NCBI GenBank assembly: GCA_002373045.1
Contig: DFHU01000064.1
Location: 16,218 to 73,435, forward strand
DNA from: Pseudoselenomonas ruminantium
Lineage (GTDB): Bacteria > Bacillota > Negativicutes > Selenomonadales > Selenomonadaceae
Length of the DNA stretch: 57,218 nt
Direction: 5' to 3'
Within the stretch, counting starts at the first letter, position 1; each line of letters begins with the position of its first letter. The notes below the pieces were generated by a model. That model saw only the letters and a program-made list of their open reading frames with translations. It searched no databases and was not told where the DNA came from. The translations under genes were made by a program, and so were the position numbers. Shown piece after piece: positions 1 to 8,701 of this stretch.

Positions 1-50
1 AAGCCTGTCTAAGCGAAGAAAAAATATTGCCAACCCCTGCGGGCGTCTTA
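1..50. repeat. Right half of a structured palindromic repeat, cut by window edge
   Basis: The window opens inside an element of the family seen complete at 21281-21349 and 21389-21465. Visible here are the half-core CTGTCTAAGCG (about 5-15), a locus-specific arm ending in CCCCTGCGGG (about 34-43) and the shared tail GCGTCTTA (43-50). The matching left arm would lie outside the window. It sits just downstream of the sstT stop codon, the same placement as the other copies. Confidence 0.6.
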
Positions 51-81
51 TTGTATGGATGTAAACAAAGCCAACAGCTGT

Positions 82-1329
82 TTAATTCTTAGCCACTAAA
101 TCCGCTTCCGTAAGCGTCCCATCTTTAGCTTTCTGTGCCAGCTCCGCCGTAGCCGTAAACAGCACATCACTGGAGCTGTTGAGCGCCGTTTCGCAGGAAT
201 CCTGCAATACGCCGATGATGAAACCGACACCAACAACCTGCATGGCGATATCGTTGCTGATACCGAACGAGGAACAAGCCACCGGGATAAGCAGCAGAGA
301 GCCGCCCGCCACACCGGAAGCACCGCAGGCCCCGACCGTGGCGATAATGCACAAGAGCAGTGCCGTGGGCAGGTCAACGTCAATGCCCAGCGTATGCGCA
401 CAAGCCAAGGACAACACCGCAATGGTGATGGCCGCACCACTCATGTTAATCGTAGCCCCCAAAGGAATGGAGATGGAATAAGTATCCTTATTGAGTCCCA
501 GACGCGCACACAAATCCATATTTACCGGGATATTGGCCGCTGAACTGCGCGTGAAGAACGCATAGATGCCGCTTTCCCGCAGCGTCGTGAGCACCAGCGG
601 ATAAGGATTGCGATGAATGTGCAGATAGACAATCAGCGGGTTCATGATCAGCGCTACGGAGAAGAACGCCCCCAAAAGCACCGCCAACAAATGGAAGTAC
701 CCCATAATGGCCTCAGCACCATTGGTACCGATGGCGTCAGCCACCAAGCCCATAATGCCGAAGGGAGCCAGACGGATAACCCATTGCACAAGCCTCGTTA
801 CCGCCTTGGCAAAATCATTGAGCGTTTCCTTCGTGCCATCCGAAGCATGATGGAGAGCCAGCCCCGTCAGCACCCCCCAGGCCAGAATACCGATGTAATT
901 GGCACTGGCAATGGCATGAATCGGATTGTCTACCACATTGAGCACGAGGTTATGCAAAACTTCCAAAATCCCGCTCGGCGGCGTGAGTTTCGCATCTGCT
1001 AACTGCAAATGCAGCGTGGTCGGGAAGGCAAAGGAATAAGCCACCGCCACAAGCGATGCCAAAAACGTAGCAAACACATAGAGCTTGACAATCGGCCGCA
1101 TAGACGCACTGGCATCCGCATTTTTCTGTGCCATGGCATTCATCACGAGCACGAACACCAATACCGGTGCCACGCCTTTCAACGCCCGCACAAACAAATC
1201 ACCAAAAATTGCCACCAAAGGCACCATCCCTGGTGCTGCCAGAGCAATGATAATACCAATAACTAAACCTACTGCGATTAGCTTGATCAGAGCAGTTTCC
1301 ATATACTTTTTGCCGACTTTCCTAAACAT
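82..1329 (-). CDS. sstT: Serine/threonine:Na+ symporter SstT
   Basis: Sodium-coupled serine/threonine importer of the dicarboxylate/amino acid:cation symporter (DAACS) family in the inner membrane. The protein tracks E. coli SstT end to end by recall, including the block RESGIYAFFTRSSAANIPVN, the GATINMSGAAIT hairpin region and the C-terminal QDSCETALNSSSDVLFTA stretch. Length of about 415 residues is normal. The start is set by the ribosome binding site: GGAGG directly abuts the upstream ATG at 1336-1338, too close to use, but is 9 nt from the ATG at 1327-1329. It is monocistronic with its own promoter (1399-1427). Confidence is high. Confidence 0.95.
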   Translation of the reverse strand: MFRKVGKKYMETALIKLIAVGLVIGIIIALAAPGMVPLVAIFGDLFVRALKGVAPVLVFVLVMNAMAQKNADASASMRPIVKLYVFATFLASLVAVAYSFAFPTTLHLQLADAKLTPPSGILEVLHNLVLNVVDNPIHAIASANYIGILAWGVLTGLALHHASDGTKETLNDFAKAVTRLVQWVIRLAPFGIMGLVADAIGTNGAEAIMGYFHLLAVLLGAFFSVALIMNPLIVYLHIHRNPYPLVLTTLRESGIYAFFTRSSAANIPVNMDLCARLGLNKDTYSISIPLGATINMSGAAITIAVLSLACAHTLGIDVDLPTALLLCIIATVGACGASGVAGGSLLLIPVACSSFGISNDIAMQVVGVGFIIGVLQDSCETALNSSSDVLFTATAELAQKAKDGTLTEADLVAKN

Positions 1330-1398
1330 GCTAATCATCCTCCTTCATTAAAAATCTTGTATTACGATAAGTACGTTCACCCTTATGATACATCTGTT

Positions 1399-1427
1399 AG
1401 TATATACTATACTTTACACTTTTGCAA
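1399..1427 (-). promoter_or_regulatory. Promoter of sstT
   Basis: On the minus strand TTGCAA, a 17-nt spacer and TATACT form a good housekeeping sigma promoter about 70 nt upstream of the sstT start. An imperfect TTTACA/TGTAAA dyad overlaps the -35 region (about 1412-1437) and could be an operator; that part is only a guess. Confidence 0.7.
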
Positions 1428-1474
1428 GAGTAAAATGTAAAAATGTTTGTATACAGTGAACGATTACCGATAAT

Positions 1475-1517
1475 AAAAAATCACCGCGTACACATTTCTT
1501 TAATGTGTACGCGGTGA
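1475..1517 (-). terminator. Rho-independent terminator of glyQS
   Basis: Read on minus: a perfect 16-bp stem beginning TCACCGCGTACACATT with a 5-nt loop, followed by TTTTTTA. It lies immediately after the glyS stop codon. Confidence 0.93.
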
Positions 1518-1534
1518 AAAGACACGCTATGAAA

Positions 1535-3586
1535 TTACAGTACGATTTTGCTAAAATCAGCTACACGATTCACGAGTGCATCAATGGCTTTGAGCAGGGC
1601 CAGACGGTTATTCTTAACCGCTTCATCCTTGTCCATTACCATTACAGCATCAAAGAAGGCATCGATGGGTTTTGCCAGTTCCTTCAAGGCATCAATGGCC
1701 CCCACATAATCCTCGCCATCTACGAGGCTGGCCACAGCGCTGTTCGTGGATTTATACACATCATAGAGGGCTTTTTCTTCATCCGCTGCAAAGACGTTTT
1801 CTTTGATTTCCGTTGCTTCGGCTTTTTTCGCCAGATTAGAAGCACGGACAAAGGCCTGAATGTTAGCGGCAGCATCAGCCGTTTCCACGAACTTCGCTAC
1901 AGCTTCGGCGCGCAGGCTGACCGCGTAGATATCGTCAACATTTTCGAGTACGGCATCCACCACATCATAGCGGACAGCTTCGAGCACGTTCTTGAGACGC
2001 AGGCGCATGAAGTCAGCCACATCAGACTGCATCTTCGTGCGGACAGCTTCATCCGTCAGACCATAGAGGTCCATGGCTTTCGCCACAACCTTGGACAGGC
2101 TTACATCCCACTTAGCTTCAATCAGCATATTCACAAGGCCGAGAGCCTGACGACGCAGAGCAAACGGGTCCTGAGAGCCCGTCGGAATCTTGCCGCGCGA
2201 GAACGTACCTACAATGGTGTCAATTTTATCCGCCATGCTGACGATACGGCCAGCGTCCGTCTGCGGCTGGTTGTCACCGGCAAAACGCGGCATATAGTGC
2301 TCGTCAATGGCAATGGCCACGTTTTCGCATTCGCCATCAAGCTTAGCGTATTCACGGCCCATAATGCCCTGCAGTTCCGTGAATTCCGTTACCATGCCGG
2401 TAACGAGGTCAGCCTTGGACAAGAGCGCTGCACGCTGTGCGTGTTTGTGCGCCTTTTCATCAGCGCCGATTTCGTCCGCGATAAAGCCAGCCAGTTCCAC
2501 CAAACGCTCGGATTTTTCATACATGGTGCCAAGCCCCTGCTGGAACACGACGGTCTTGAGCTTTTCGCGGTGTTCTGCAAGGCTCTTTTTGCGGTCTTCG
2601 TCAAAGAAGAACTGGGCATCGGCAAGGCGGGCACGCAGTACGCGCTCATTGCCGTGCTGTACCGTTTCGAGATATTCACTGCCGCCATTGCGCACCGTGA
2701 TAAAGAGCGGCAGCAGTTTGCCGTTTGCATCCTTCACCGGGAAATAACGCTGATGGTCACGCATCGGCGTGATAACCGTTTCCGGCGGAAGCTCCAGATA
2801 TTTTTCCTCGAATTTGCCGCACAGGGCCGTGGGGTATTCCACGAGATAGAGCACTTCTTCGAGCAGGTCTTCGGTGATTTCGGCCTTGCCGCCGTTCTTC
2901 TTGGCCACCTCTTCTATCTGCTCGCGAATCATGGCCTTGCGCTTTTCCTGGTCGACAATGACGAAGTTTTCTTCGCAGGCTTTTTCGTATTCTGCAGCAC
3001 TGTTGATGGTGAAATCGCCCTGGGACAGGAAGCGATGTCCACGGGAAACCTTGCCGGATTTAACCTCGGCAACCTCAAAGGGCACAACTTCTGCATCATA
3101 GAGGGCCACAATCCAGCGCAGTGGACGGATGAACTTGAAGTCCAGGTCGCGCCAGCGCATATTGTTCGGGAAGTTCAGGCCGCAGATGAGTTCCGGCAGA
3201 ATGGTCTGCAAAAGCTCCTGTGTTTCCTTGCCCTTTTCATGCACCATGGCATAAACATAACCATCCTTGCGCACGAGGTCTTTGGGGTCAATGCCCTGAC
3301 CGCGGGCAAAGCCCTGTGCAGCCTTGGTGGGGTTGCCATCCGCATCAAAGGCAATCGCCTCAGACGGGCCGCGGTTTTCACTCTCCACATCTTCCTGCTT
3401 TTCCGCGAGGTCTTTGACCAGGAGAGCCGTGCGGCGCGGCGTACCAATGGTGCGGATTTCCCCGCAGGCAATGCGGTTGTCTGCAAAGGCCTTAGCCGCA
3501 TTTTCCTTCAACTGGGCAAGGATGCCCGGCATGACATGTGCCGGTACTTCTTCCGTGCCGATTTCTAACAGTAAATCCTTGCTCAT
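1535..3586 (-). CDS. glyS: Glycyl-tRNA synthetase beta subunit
   Basis: Large subunit of the alpha2beta2 bacterial glycyl-tRNA synthetase; it supplies tRNA binding and anticodon recognition to the catalytic alpha subunit in the cytoplasm. It begins MSKDLLLEIGTEEVPAHVMP, the family-typical N-terminus, and carries the conserved TPMRDHQRYFPV and GSQDPFALRRQALG blocks. At 683 residues it is full length. Its ATG shares one base with the glyQ stop (TAATG), so it is translationally coupled to glyQ and under the same T-box. Both subunits together define the GlyQS type common in Firmicutes. Confidence 0.97.
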   Translation of the reverse strand: MSKDLLLEIGTEEVPAHVMPGILAQLKENAAKAFADNRIACGEIRTIGTPRRTALLVKDLAEKQEDVESENRGPSEAIAFDADGNPTKAAQGFARGQGIDPKDLVRKDGYVYAMVHEKGKETQELLQTILPELICGLNFPNNMRWRDLDFKFIRPLRWIVALYDAEVVPFEVAEVKSGKVSRGHRFLSQGDFTINSAAEYEKACEENFVIVDQEKRKAMIREQIEEVAKKNGGKAEITEDLLEEVLYLVEYPTALCGKFEEKYLELPPETVITPMRDHQRYFPVKDANGKLLPLFITVRNGGSEYLETVQHGNERVLRARLADAQFFFDEDRKKSLAEHREKLKTVVFQQGLGTMYEKSERLVELAGFIADEIGADEKAHKHAQRAALLSKADLVTGMVTEFTELQGIMGREYAKLDGECENVAIAIDEHYMPRFAGDNQPQTDAGRIVSMADKIDTIVGTFSRGKIPTGSQDPFALRRQALGLVNMLIEAKWDVSLSKVVAKAMDLYGLTDEAVRTKMQSDVADFMRLRLKNVLEAVRYDVVDAVLENVDDIYAVSLRAEAVAKFVETADAAANIQAFVRASNLAKKAEATEIKENVFAADEEKALYDVYKSTNSAVASLVDGEDYVGAIDALKELAKPIDAFFDAVMVMDKDEAVKNNRLALLKAIDALVNRVADFSKIVL

Positions 3587-4464
3587 TATTTCTCCCCCCT
3601 GTGCAGCATTGGATAGCCTAATTCCTCACGCTGTTTCAGATAACATTCGGCGCAAAGACGTGCCAGCTTGCGCACGCGGCCGATAAATGCCGTACGCTGG
3701 GACACGGAGATAGCACCGCGCGCATCCAGCAGGTTGAAGGTATGGGAGCACTTCAAAACATAGTCGTAAGCCGGATGTACATAGCCTTCGGCGATTACGC
3801 GGACAGCTTCGGCTTCGTACTTGTCAAACAGTTCAAACAGCAGCTTTTCATCCGAAAGGTCAAAAGCATAAGCGGACTGCTCATACTCATTCTGATGGAA
3901 CACATCGCCATAGGTGTAATCGTCCGTCCACTGAATGTCGTAAACATTTTCGACACCCTGAATGTACATGGCTAGTCTCTCCAGACCATAGGTGATTTCC
4001 GAAGCGACAGGCTTAACGTCCTGACTGCCCACCTGCTGGAAGTAGGTGAACTGCGTGATTTCCATGCCGTCAAGCCATACTTCCCAGCCCAGGCCCCAGG
4101 CGCCCAGCGTCGGGGATTCCCAGTTATCCTCTACGAAGCGGATATCGTGCTGTTTCGGGTCAATGCCGAGACGCTCCAAGCTTTCGAGGTACAGTTCCTG
4201 AATGTTGTCCGGGGACGGCTTCATGATAACCTGGAACTGATGATGCTGATACAGACGGTTCGGGTTATCGCCATAGCGGCCATCAGCAGGACGGCGGGAC
4301 GGCTCTACATAAGCCACGTTCCACGGCTCCGGGCCAAGTACACGCAAAAAGGTCGAGGGGTTCATCGTGCCCGCACCTTTTTCGACATCATAAGGCTGTG
4401 CTAAGATACAGCCCTGCTCTGACCAGAATTTCTGCAGAGCCAGGATGATTTCCTGAAATTTCAT
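3586..4464 (-). CDS. glyQ: Glycyl-tRNA synthetase alpha subunit
   Basis: Catalytic subunit of the GlyQS enzyme that charges tRNA-Gly with glycine using ATP. The N-terminus MKFQEIILALQKFWSEQGC and the motif GAGTMNPSTFLRVLGPEPWN are highly conserved in the family, and 292 residues is the normal length. An AAGGAG site precedes the ATG. It is the first gene of glyQ-glyS, about 45 nt downstream of the T-box terminator hairpin, so expression should rise when tRNA-Gly is uncharged. Confidence 0.97.
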   Translation of the reverse strand: MKFQEIILALQKFWSEQGCILAQPYDVEKGAGTMNPSTFLRVLGPEPWNVAYVEPSRRPADGRYGDNPNRLYQHHQFQVIMKPSPDNIQELYLESLERLGIDPKQHDIRFVEDNWESPTLGAWGLGWEVWLDGMEITQFTYFQQVGSQDVKPVASEITYGLERLAMYIQGVENVYDIQWTDDYTYGDVFHQNEYEQSAYAFDLSDEKLLFELFDKYEAEAVRVIAEGYVHPAYDYVLKCSHTFNLLDARGAISVSQRTAFIGRVRKLARLCAECYLKQREELGYPMLHRGEK

Positions 4465-4510
4465 AGGTACAACTCCTTTTTCTCCTGTTACGGTTGACAG
4501 TGCTTATACT

Positions 4511-4711
4511 ACAAAAGCCCCGCCCCCGTAACGCCATCGTTACAGGGACGAGACTCAAAATCCCGCGGTTCCACCCTGATTGGTTTCTATATAATAGAAG
4601 CCCACCTCAAAGTTTTCTCTTGTCTTTTGCTCCAAAGTGCCCTTCACGCTCTGACCGGCTTGCACCCTCCCGGCCTCGCTAAGTGCGCGCTACTCCTCTT
4701 TTTCATCGCTG
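4511..4711 (-). promoter_or_regulatory. T-box riboswitch leader of glyQS (tRNA-Gly sensing)
   Basis: On minus the leader contains AGGGTGGAACCGCG (4564-4577), the canonical T-box sequence that pairs with the tRNA acceptor end, preceded by a stem I region with a GAGGAGTAG motif. It ends in a GC-rich intrinsic terminator (about 4517-4552) followed by TTTT, the alternative to the antiterminator. A GGC triplet followed by A in the middle of stem I is a plausible glycine specifier codon, though I placed it only by eye. The position ahead of glyQ fits the assignment. Confidence 0.93.
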
Positions 4712-4717
4712 AGGTCA

Positions 4718-4746
4718 ATTTTAGCAAACTAAACCCGCCATGTCAA
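4718..4746 (-). promoter_or_regulatory. Promoter of the glyQS T-box transcript
   Basis: On minus a perfect TTGACA (4741-4746), a 17-nt spacer and TAAAAT (4718-4723). Predicted transcription begins about 7 nt downstream, at the start of the T-box leader. Confidence 0.85.
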
Positions 4747-4906
4747 CCGCTAGAGCCCCTAATAGAATCTATTTCCAAAGCGTTTCCCTATTCTCATGAT
4801 GAAAAAATAAATTCCCGCAACCAAACCTTTATCTTATGAAGGAAATCCGTTCCAAAACGCGAATATACGAGGTAGCAGTATTAGCAAAACAAGGAGGTCG
4901 GCAAAC

Positions 4907-7027
4907 ATGGGAAAGCTTGAAATAAGCAAAGGTCAGTTTTTGCATCGCAAGGGCGATACAGTGAAGGATATTGCCATTATCCTCAAGGGAAGTTTTACCC
5001 TTTGCTACGGGGATGAAGTCCAGCTCACTGCGGGCAACGGAGCCATTATCGGCGCTTTTCATCCCAGTGGCGGAAAATACGAATACGATTACAAAGCCGC
5101 CGAGGACTGCACCCTCTTCACCTACGATTACAATGACGAGGATGACCTGGCTGCCGCCATTGCCGCTACTCCCTCCATTGCCCCAGTCATGGTTTCTGCC
5201 AGTATCAATTTAGCCACGGATTTAATCAACACCCTCGACGATTTCTATAACCAGGCCCAAAATCTCTGCGACAGCATGAAAAGCGATTACAACGACTATA
5301 AAAACATTTGTGCCACGTTAATGATTCAGCCGCAAAAATTTGACTATGTAAACGCCCTGACGGCCCCGGATAAGCCCACCATTCTCACCGGTTGGCAGGC
5401 AGCCCTTTGCCGTACCTGCCAGGAAAAAAATGAACTGCTGCGAAAGGAATGTTATCCTGCCGATATCAATTTCTGCATAGGCACCATCATGCTGGCCGCC
5501 CGCCTCGCTCAAGAGGTCCATCCCCAGATTGACTTCATCACCGCCTTTATCCAGAACACCCATGCCGCCACCGATGAATTCACCGCTGAGTACCGCGCCC
5601 AAAAGGCTAAACTGGACGAAGCCCATCGGCAGGAAGCGCTGGAAGCTGGCAGCGGCAACATTCCCAAAATCACCAACGCCCTGCAAACCATTCTGGCCTT
5701 TGCCGGCATTGGCCGAGATATCGGCGACCCTCTGGCCAAGGATATCCGCCTGTTTATGCAGGCGCCAGACAAGGCCGAAAAATCTGCAGAAATGCGCCGG
5801 CTGCGCGGCGATATCACCAAGAACTTCTTCACTATCTACGAAGCTGCCTTCTTCAAGAGTCTGGAAGCGGACATCATTCCCGCTGAGGTCAAGATGTTTT
5901 TCCTCTTTGGCTTTATCGACGAGGAACTGGCCGGCGAGGAAAATACCGCCGAAATTTACAAAGCTGCGCTTTTATGGGAAGAAGACCCCAACGACCTCAT
6001 TATGCCGGCCTACAACTGGCTCAAAAAAATTTCCCTGGGGCAGGCCCCGCCATCTAAGGACGAATTCGATAACGACTGGCCGGACCATTTGAAAGAGGAA
6101 GTCCGGCAGGGGAACTTAAAACAGCCGGAGGCCGATGCCATGTTAAATGACCCCAAGGCTATGGCCCGCTTTGAACTCCATAATATGATTGCCAACGCCA
6201 ATAAAATGACCTACGGCAGTATTTTCTCCTACATTCCCGCTTTCTATGCCCAGGCTGTGTCCCGCCCGCTAGATATCTGCCTGTCCACGGTAGAACGGGT
6301 CAGAACAGCGCTTAATCACATTCGCGAAATCGACTTTGGCTGTTTCTACCGCCCCGCTTTCGCCACCTATCCTGAGCTAAAAATCAACCGCTATGACTAT
6401 AACCGGGAAGTGCTCCCCTACATCATCCTCATGCCCAACTACGGCAGCCGCGGTCTGATGTGGCAGGAAATCGAAGGGCGCAAGCGAACCACGCCGGCCC
6501 ATATGGTACTGTCCATCTTCCACTCAGCTGATTTGGAAACCACCCTTATCCGCATGTGCGCCCAGTTCCGTTGGGAAATGTGCAAGCGCATTCAGGGCGT
6601 ACACTACAGCGATGTGACTGAGCCATCCCTCACGGCAGAATACTGCAACTACCTGCAGTTCTACAAGAAAAATTCCACCCTGTCGGCAGATATGAAGGAA
6701 CGAGTCAAATCGGCCTTAAAACGCCACGGCAACAGTTACAGCAAGGTATTTGCCGCCGAATATGAACAGTTCGTCAAGAATGAATCCGAAGGGCTGCCCC
6801 GGCTCAACAAGGTCTCACGGGAAATCCTGTTCAAATACTGCACCTTCGGCCGCAGTTACCGGGATACCCTGTCCATTAATCCCCAGTACAAACCTCTAAT
6901 TGACCGCTGGAACATCGCCCATGATGAAAAACAGCGCACCTTTGAGTTATTCACCCGCAGAATCCTCGGACAAATACCAGAACTGCCTGAGGAAATGAAA
7001 ATTGAAGAAGCCTATTTAAAACTATAA
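4907..7027 (+). CDS. Unknown large protein with N-terminal cyclic-nucleotide-binding-like domain
   Basis: I do not recognise a named family for the full 706 residues. Residues about 8-90 look like a CRP/FNR-type beta-roll (GQFLHRKGDTVKDIAIILKG, then a GAIIGAF turn), but no helix-turn-helix follows, so it is unlikely to be a DNA-binding CRP homologue. The remaining 600 residues are mostly helical, soluble and without signal peptide or membrane segments. They include an acidic hinge and a conserved-looking aromatic block near 560 (RGLMWQEIEGRKRTTPAHM). The start is supported by AAGGAGG 9 nt upstream. It is divergent from glyQS, monocistronic and followed by a terminator. A role in nucleotide-gated signalling is only an inference. 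Confidence 0.8.
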   Translation: MGKLEISKGQFLHRKGDTVKDIAIILKGSFTLCYGDEVQLTAGNGAIIGAFHPSGGKYEYDYKAAEDCTLFTYDYNDEDDLAAAIAATPSIAPVMVSASINLATDLINTLDDFYNQAQNLCDSMKSDYNDYKNICATLMIQPQKFDYVNALTAPDKPTILTGWQAALCRTCQEKNELLRKECYPADINFCIGTIMLAARLAQEVHPQIDFITAFIQNTHAATDEFTAEYRAQKAKLDEAHRQEALEAGSGNIPKITNALQTILAFAGIGRDIGDPLAKDIRLFMQAPDKAEKSAEMRRLRGDITKNFFTIYEAAFFKSLEADIIPAEVKMFFLFGFIDEELAGEENTAEIYKAALLWEEDPNDLIMPAYNWLKKISLGQAPPSKDEFDNDWPDHLKEEVRQGNLKQPEADAMLNDPKAMARFELHNMIANANKMTYGSIFSYIPAFYAQAVSRPLDICLSTVERVRTALNHIREIDFGCFYRPAFATYPELKINRYDYNREVLPYIILMPNYGSRGLMWQEIEGRKRTTPAHMVLSIFHSADLETTLIRMCAQFRWEMCKRIQGVHYSDVTEPSLTAEYCNYLQFYKKNSTLSADMKERVKSALKRHGNSYSKVFAAEYEQFVKNESEGLPRLNKVSREILFKYCTFGRSYRDTLSINPQYKPLIDRWNIAHDEKQRTFELFTRRILGQIPELPEEMKIEEAYLKL

Positions 7028-7031
7028 ACCA

Positions 7032-7084
7032 AGGCTGTGACAGCGTATGCGCATCCGCATATCTTGTCGCAGCCTAATTTTTTC
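7032..7084 (+). terminator. Intrinsic terminator after the cNMP-domain gene
   Basis: AGGCTGTGACA pairs with TGTCGCAGCCT (one G-U) and is followed by AATTTTTT. It lies between convergent genes and may also act on the DMT transporter transcript from the other side. Confidence 0.8.
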
Positions 7085-7090
7085 CCCTGT

Positions 7091-7993
7091 TTAACTGCTT
7101 TTCCATTCGTTCCACAAGGCAAAGCCCAATATCATGGCACCGCCCACCGCCTGCGTTACAGTCATCGTTTCCTGTAACAGGAAGTACGAAATAATAATCG
7201 CCACCAGCGGGTCAATATAGCCTAAAACAGCCACTTCCTGACCAGTCAGCTGACCCAAAGACTGAAAATACGCATAATGCATGATAACCGTATGAACAAG
7301 ACAGATAATCATAAGCGCCGCCCAGCCGCTGGTATCCAGTGCCAGCAGATGAAAACCATCGCCCAAAGCCGTATATGGCAGGATAACCACTGCGGCAATG
7401 CCAAACTGGTAAAAGGAACGCTCCATGCTGCCCACGCTCTTGATGTATTTATTGATAATGATGAACAGCGCATAGAAGACCGCCGCCAGCAAACCATAAA
7501 ATATCCCCAGCGAATCTGCGGCCTCAGGCGAAGCCTCAAATACGTTCACAATCAAAGCCAGCCCCAGCGTGGACATGACAAAACAAATAAGCTGCCGCCC
7601 CGTCATTTTTTCGTGGAACAGAAACGGACAAACCACGGTGACAAGCACAGGCGCAAAATAGTAACTGATGGTCGCTAGGGAAATACTGGTATAGCGAAAC
7701 GCCTCGAACATAAACAACCAATTAACTGCGAGCGCTATCCCAGACAGAAACATAATCCCGACATCCTTCCGCAGCTTATGCCAAGAAAGCTGACGGCCAC
7801 GGCAGAGAAAATATATGCCAATGATGACAAACGCTGAGACCGAACGGTAAAAAGACAGTTCCGCAGAAGTAATTGCCGAAGTATACCGGCTGAAAAAGCC
7901 CAGTGTCCCAAAAATCGCCATAGAAAAGAGCATTTGCCATCTGGCAGATTCCGGCGAAAGATTGCGCAGGGAATTTATCGCCATAGTCACCAT
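7091..7993 (-). CDS. EamA/DMT-family transporter
   Basis: Ten-helix drug/metabolite transporter superfamily permease of 300 residues in the inner membrane, made of two EamA repeats (roughly 15-145 and 160-297). Typical motifs are visible: AELSFYRS after helix 1, ATISYYFAPVLVT in the first repeat and AVLGYIDPLVAIIISYFLL in the second. The substrate cannot be read from sequence; amino acids or other metabolites are usual for the family. GGAGT 7 nt upstream supports the ATG at 7991-7993. It is divergent from an XRE-cupin regulator with two dyads between them, so the regulator probably controls it. Confidence 0.88.
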   Translation of the reverse strand: MVTMAINSLRNLSPESARWQMLFSMAIFGTLGFFSRYTSAITSAELSFYRSVSAFVIIGIYFLCRGRQLSWHKLRKDVGIMFLSGIALAVNWLFMFEAFRYTSISLATISYYFAPVLVTVVCPFLFHEKMTGRQLICFVMSTLGLALIVNVFEASPEAADSLGIFYGLLAAVFYALFIIINKYIKSVGSMERSFYQFGIAAVVILPYTALGDGFHLLALDTSGWAALMIICLVHTVIMHYAYFQSLGQLTGQEVAVLGYIDPLVAIIISYFLLQETMTVTQAVGGAMILGFALWNEWKSS

Positions 7994-8020
7994 ATCATTT
8001 ACTCCTAACCCATTAATTGA

Positions 8021-8052
8021 TAATATATCTAACGAAATGTTAAATAGAGTAT
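8021..8052. promoter_or_regulatory. Operator-like dyad, transporter side
   Basis: TAAC-GAAAT-GTTA at 8030-8042 with AT-rich flanks (ATATATC / AAATAGAG) repeats the architecture of the stronger dyad at 8083-8121: two half-sites separated by five bases. It lies about 30 nt upstream of the transporter start and could be the second binding site of the XRE-cupin regulator. Confidence 0.45.
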
Positions 8053-8082
8053 ACGGTGCTTTTCCTTTATTGTCAAGAAATA

Positions 8083-8121
8083 TTTACAATATATTTTACG
8101 AATGGTAAACTATATTGTAAA
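8083..8121. promoter_or_regulatory. Extended operator dyad upstream of the XRE-cupin gene
   Basis: A 39-bp palindrome with perfect 11-bp outer arms (TTTACAATATA / TATATTGTAAA) and an inner TTTAC-GAATG-GTAAA. The right arm ends immediately before the AAGGAGG of the regulator gene, so a protein bound here would block its transcription or translation. Autoregulation is inferred. Confidence 0.65.
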
Positions 8122-8135
8122 AGGAGGCGCTAATA

Positions 8136-8684
8136 ATGACGATAAATGCAATTATAGCGAACAACCTCAAACGACTGCGCGAAGAACAGAATTTGAGCTT
8201 TGGACAGTTGGCTGACCGGTCAGGTGTGAGCAAGGTCATGCTGTCACAAATTGAAAAAGGCGAGGGCAACCCCACCATCAATACGATATGGAAGGTAGCC
8301 AACGGCTTGGGCGTGGATTATTCCCAGCTCATTGCGCCACCGGCCGCCTCGGTGCAAATTGTCCGTGAAGCCGATATCCCCATACAAGCAGATGATGACG
8401 GCTTATTTTCGGCAAGATGTTACTTCCCGGCCACAGCCCAACGACGTTTTGACGTATTCACCGTAACCATACTGCCCGGCGAAGAACACCTGTCCGAAAG
8501 CCATTCCCCCAACACGCAGGAATATGTACTTGTCCAGCAGGGCACGCTGGAAGCCTACATCGCAAGCGAAGCCTATGTCCTGAATAAAGGCGATGCCATG
8601 TGCTTTGACTGCACCCACCCGCATAAATTTTGCAATACTAGCACTGAACCGGTGAGCTTTGTGGATATTATCTATTATCAGTAA
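8136..8684 (+). CDS. XRE-family transcriptional regulator with C-terminal cupin domain
   Basis: DNA-binding regulator of 182 residues: HTH_3 domain at about 7-62 (LKRLREEQNLSFGQLADRSG, then SKVMLSQIEKGEGNPT) and a small cupin barrel at about 105-180 (LPGEEHLSESHSPNTQEYVL, then LNKGDAMCF). This architecture is common in regulators of amino acid, polyamine or stress-related transporters, where the cupin senses a small ligand. AAGGAGG precedes the ATG. The divergent DMT transporter and the two shared-architecture dyads indicate the likely target. The ligand is unknown. Confidence 0.92.
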   Translation: MTINAIIANNLKRLREEQNLSFGQLADRSGVSKVMLSQIEKGEGNPTINTIWKVANGLGVDYSQLIAPPAASVQIVREADIPIQADDDGLFSARCYFPATAQRRFDVFTVTILPGEEHLSESHSPNTQEYVLVQQGTLEAYIASEAYVLNKGDAMCFDCTHPHKFCNTSTEPVSFVDIIYYQ

Positions 8685-8701
8685 AATGGAGATGGTCATA
8701 C

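Noticed and set aside
1505..3568. 687-codon plus-strand open frame opposite glyS
   Set aside because: It is an antisense shadow of glyS, a clear synthetase gene with T-box and terminator. The plus frame has no SD or family resemblance.
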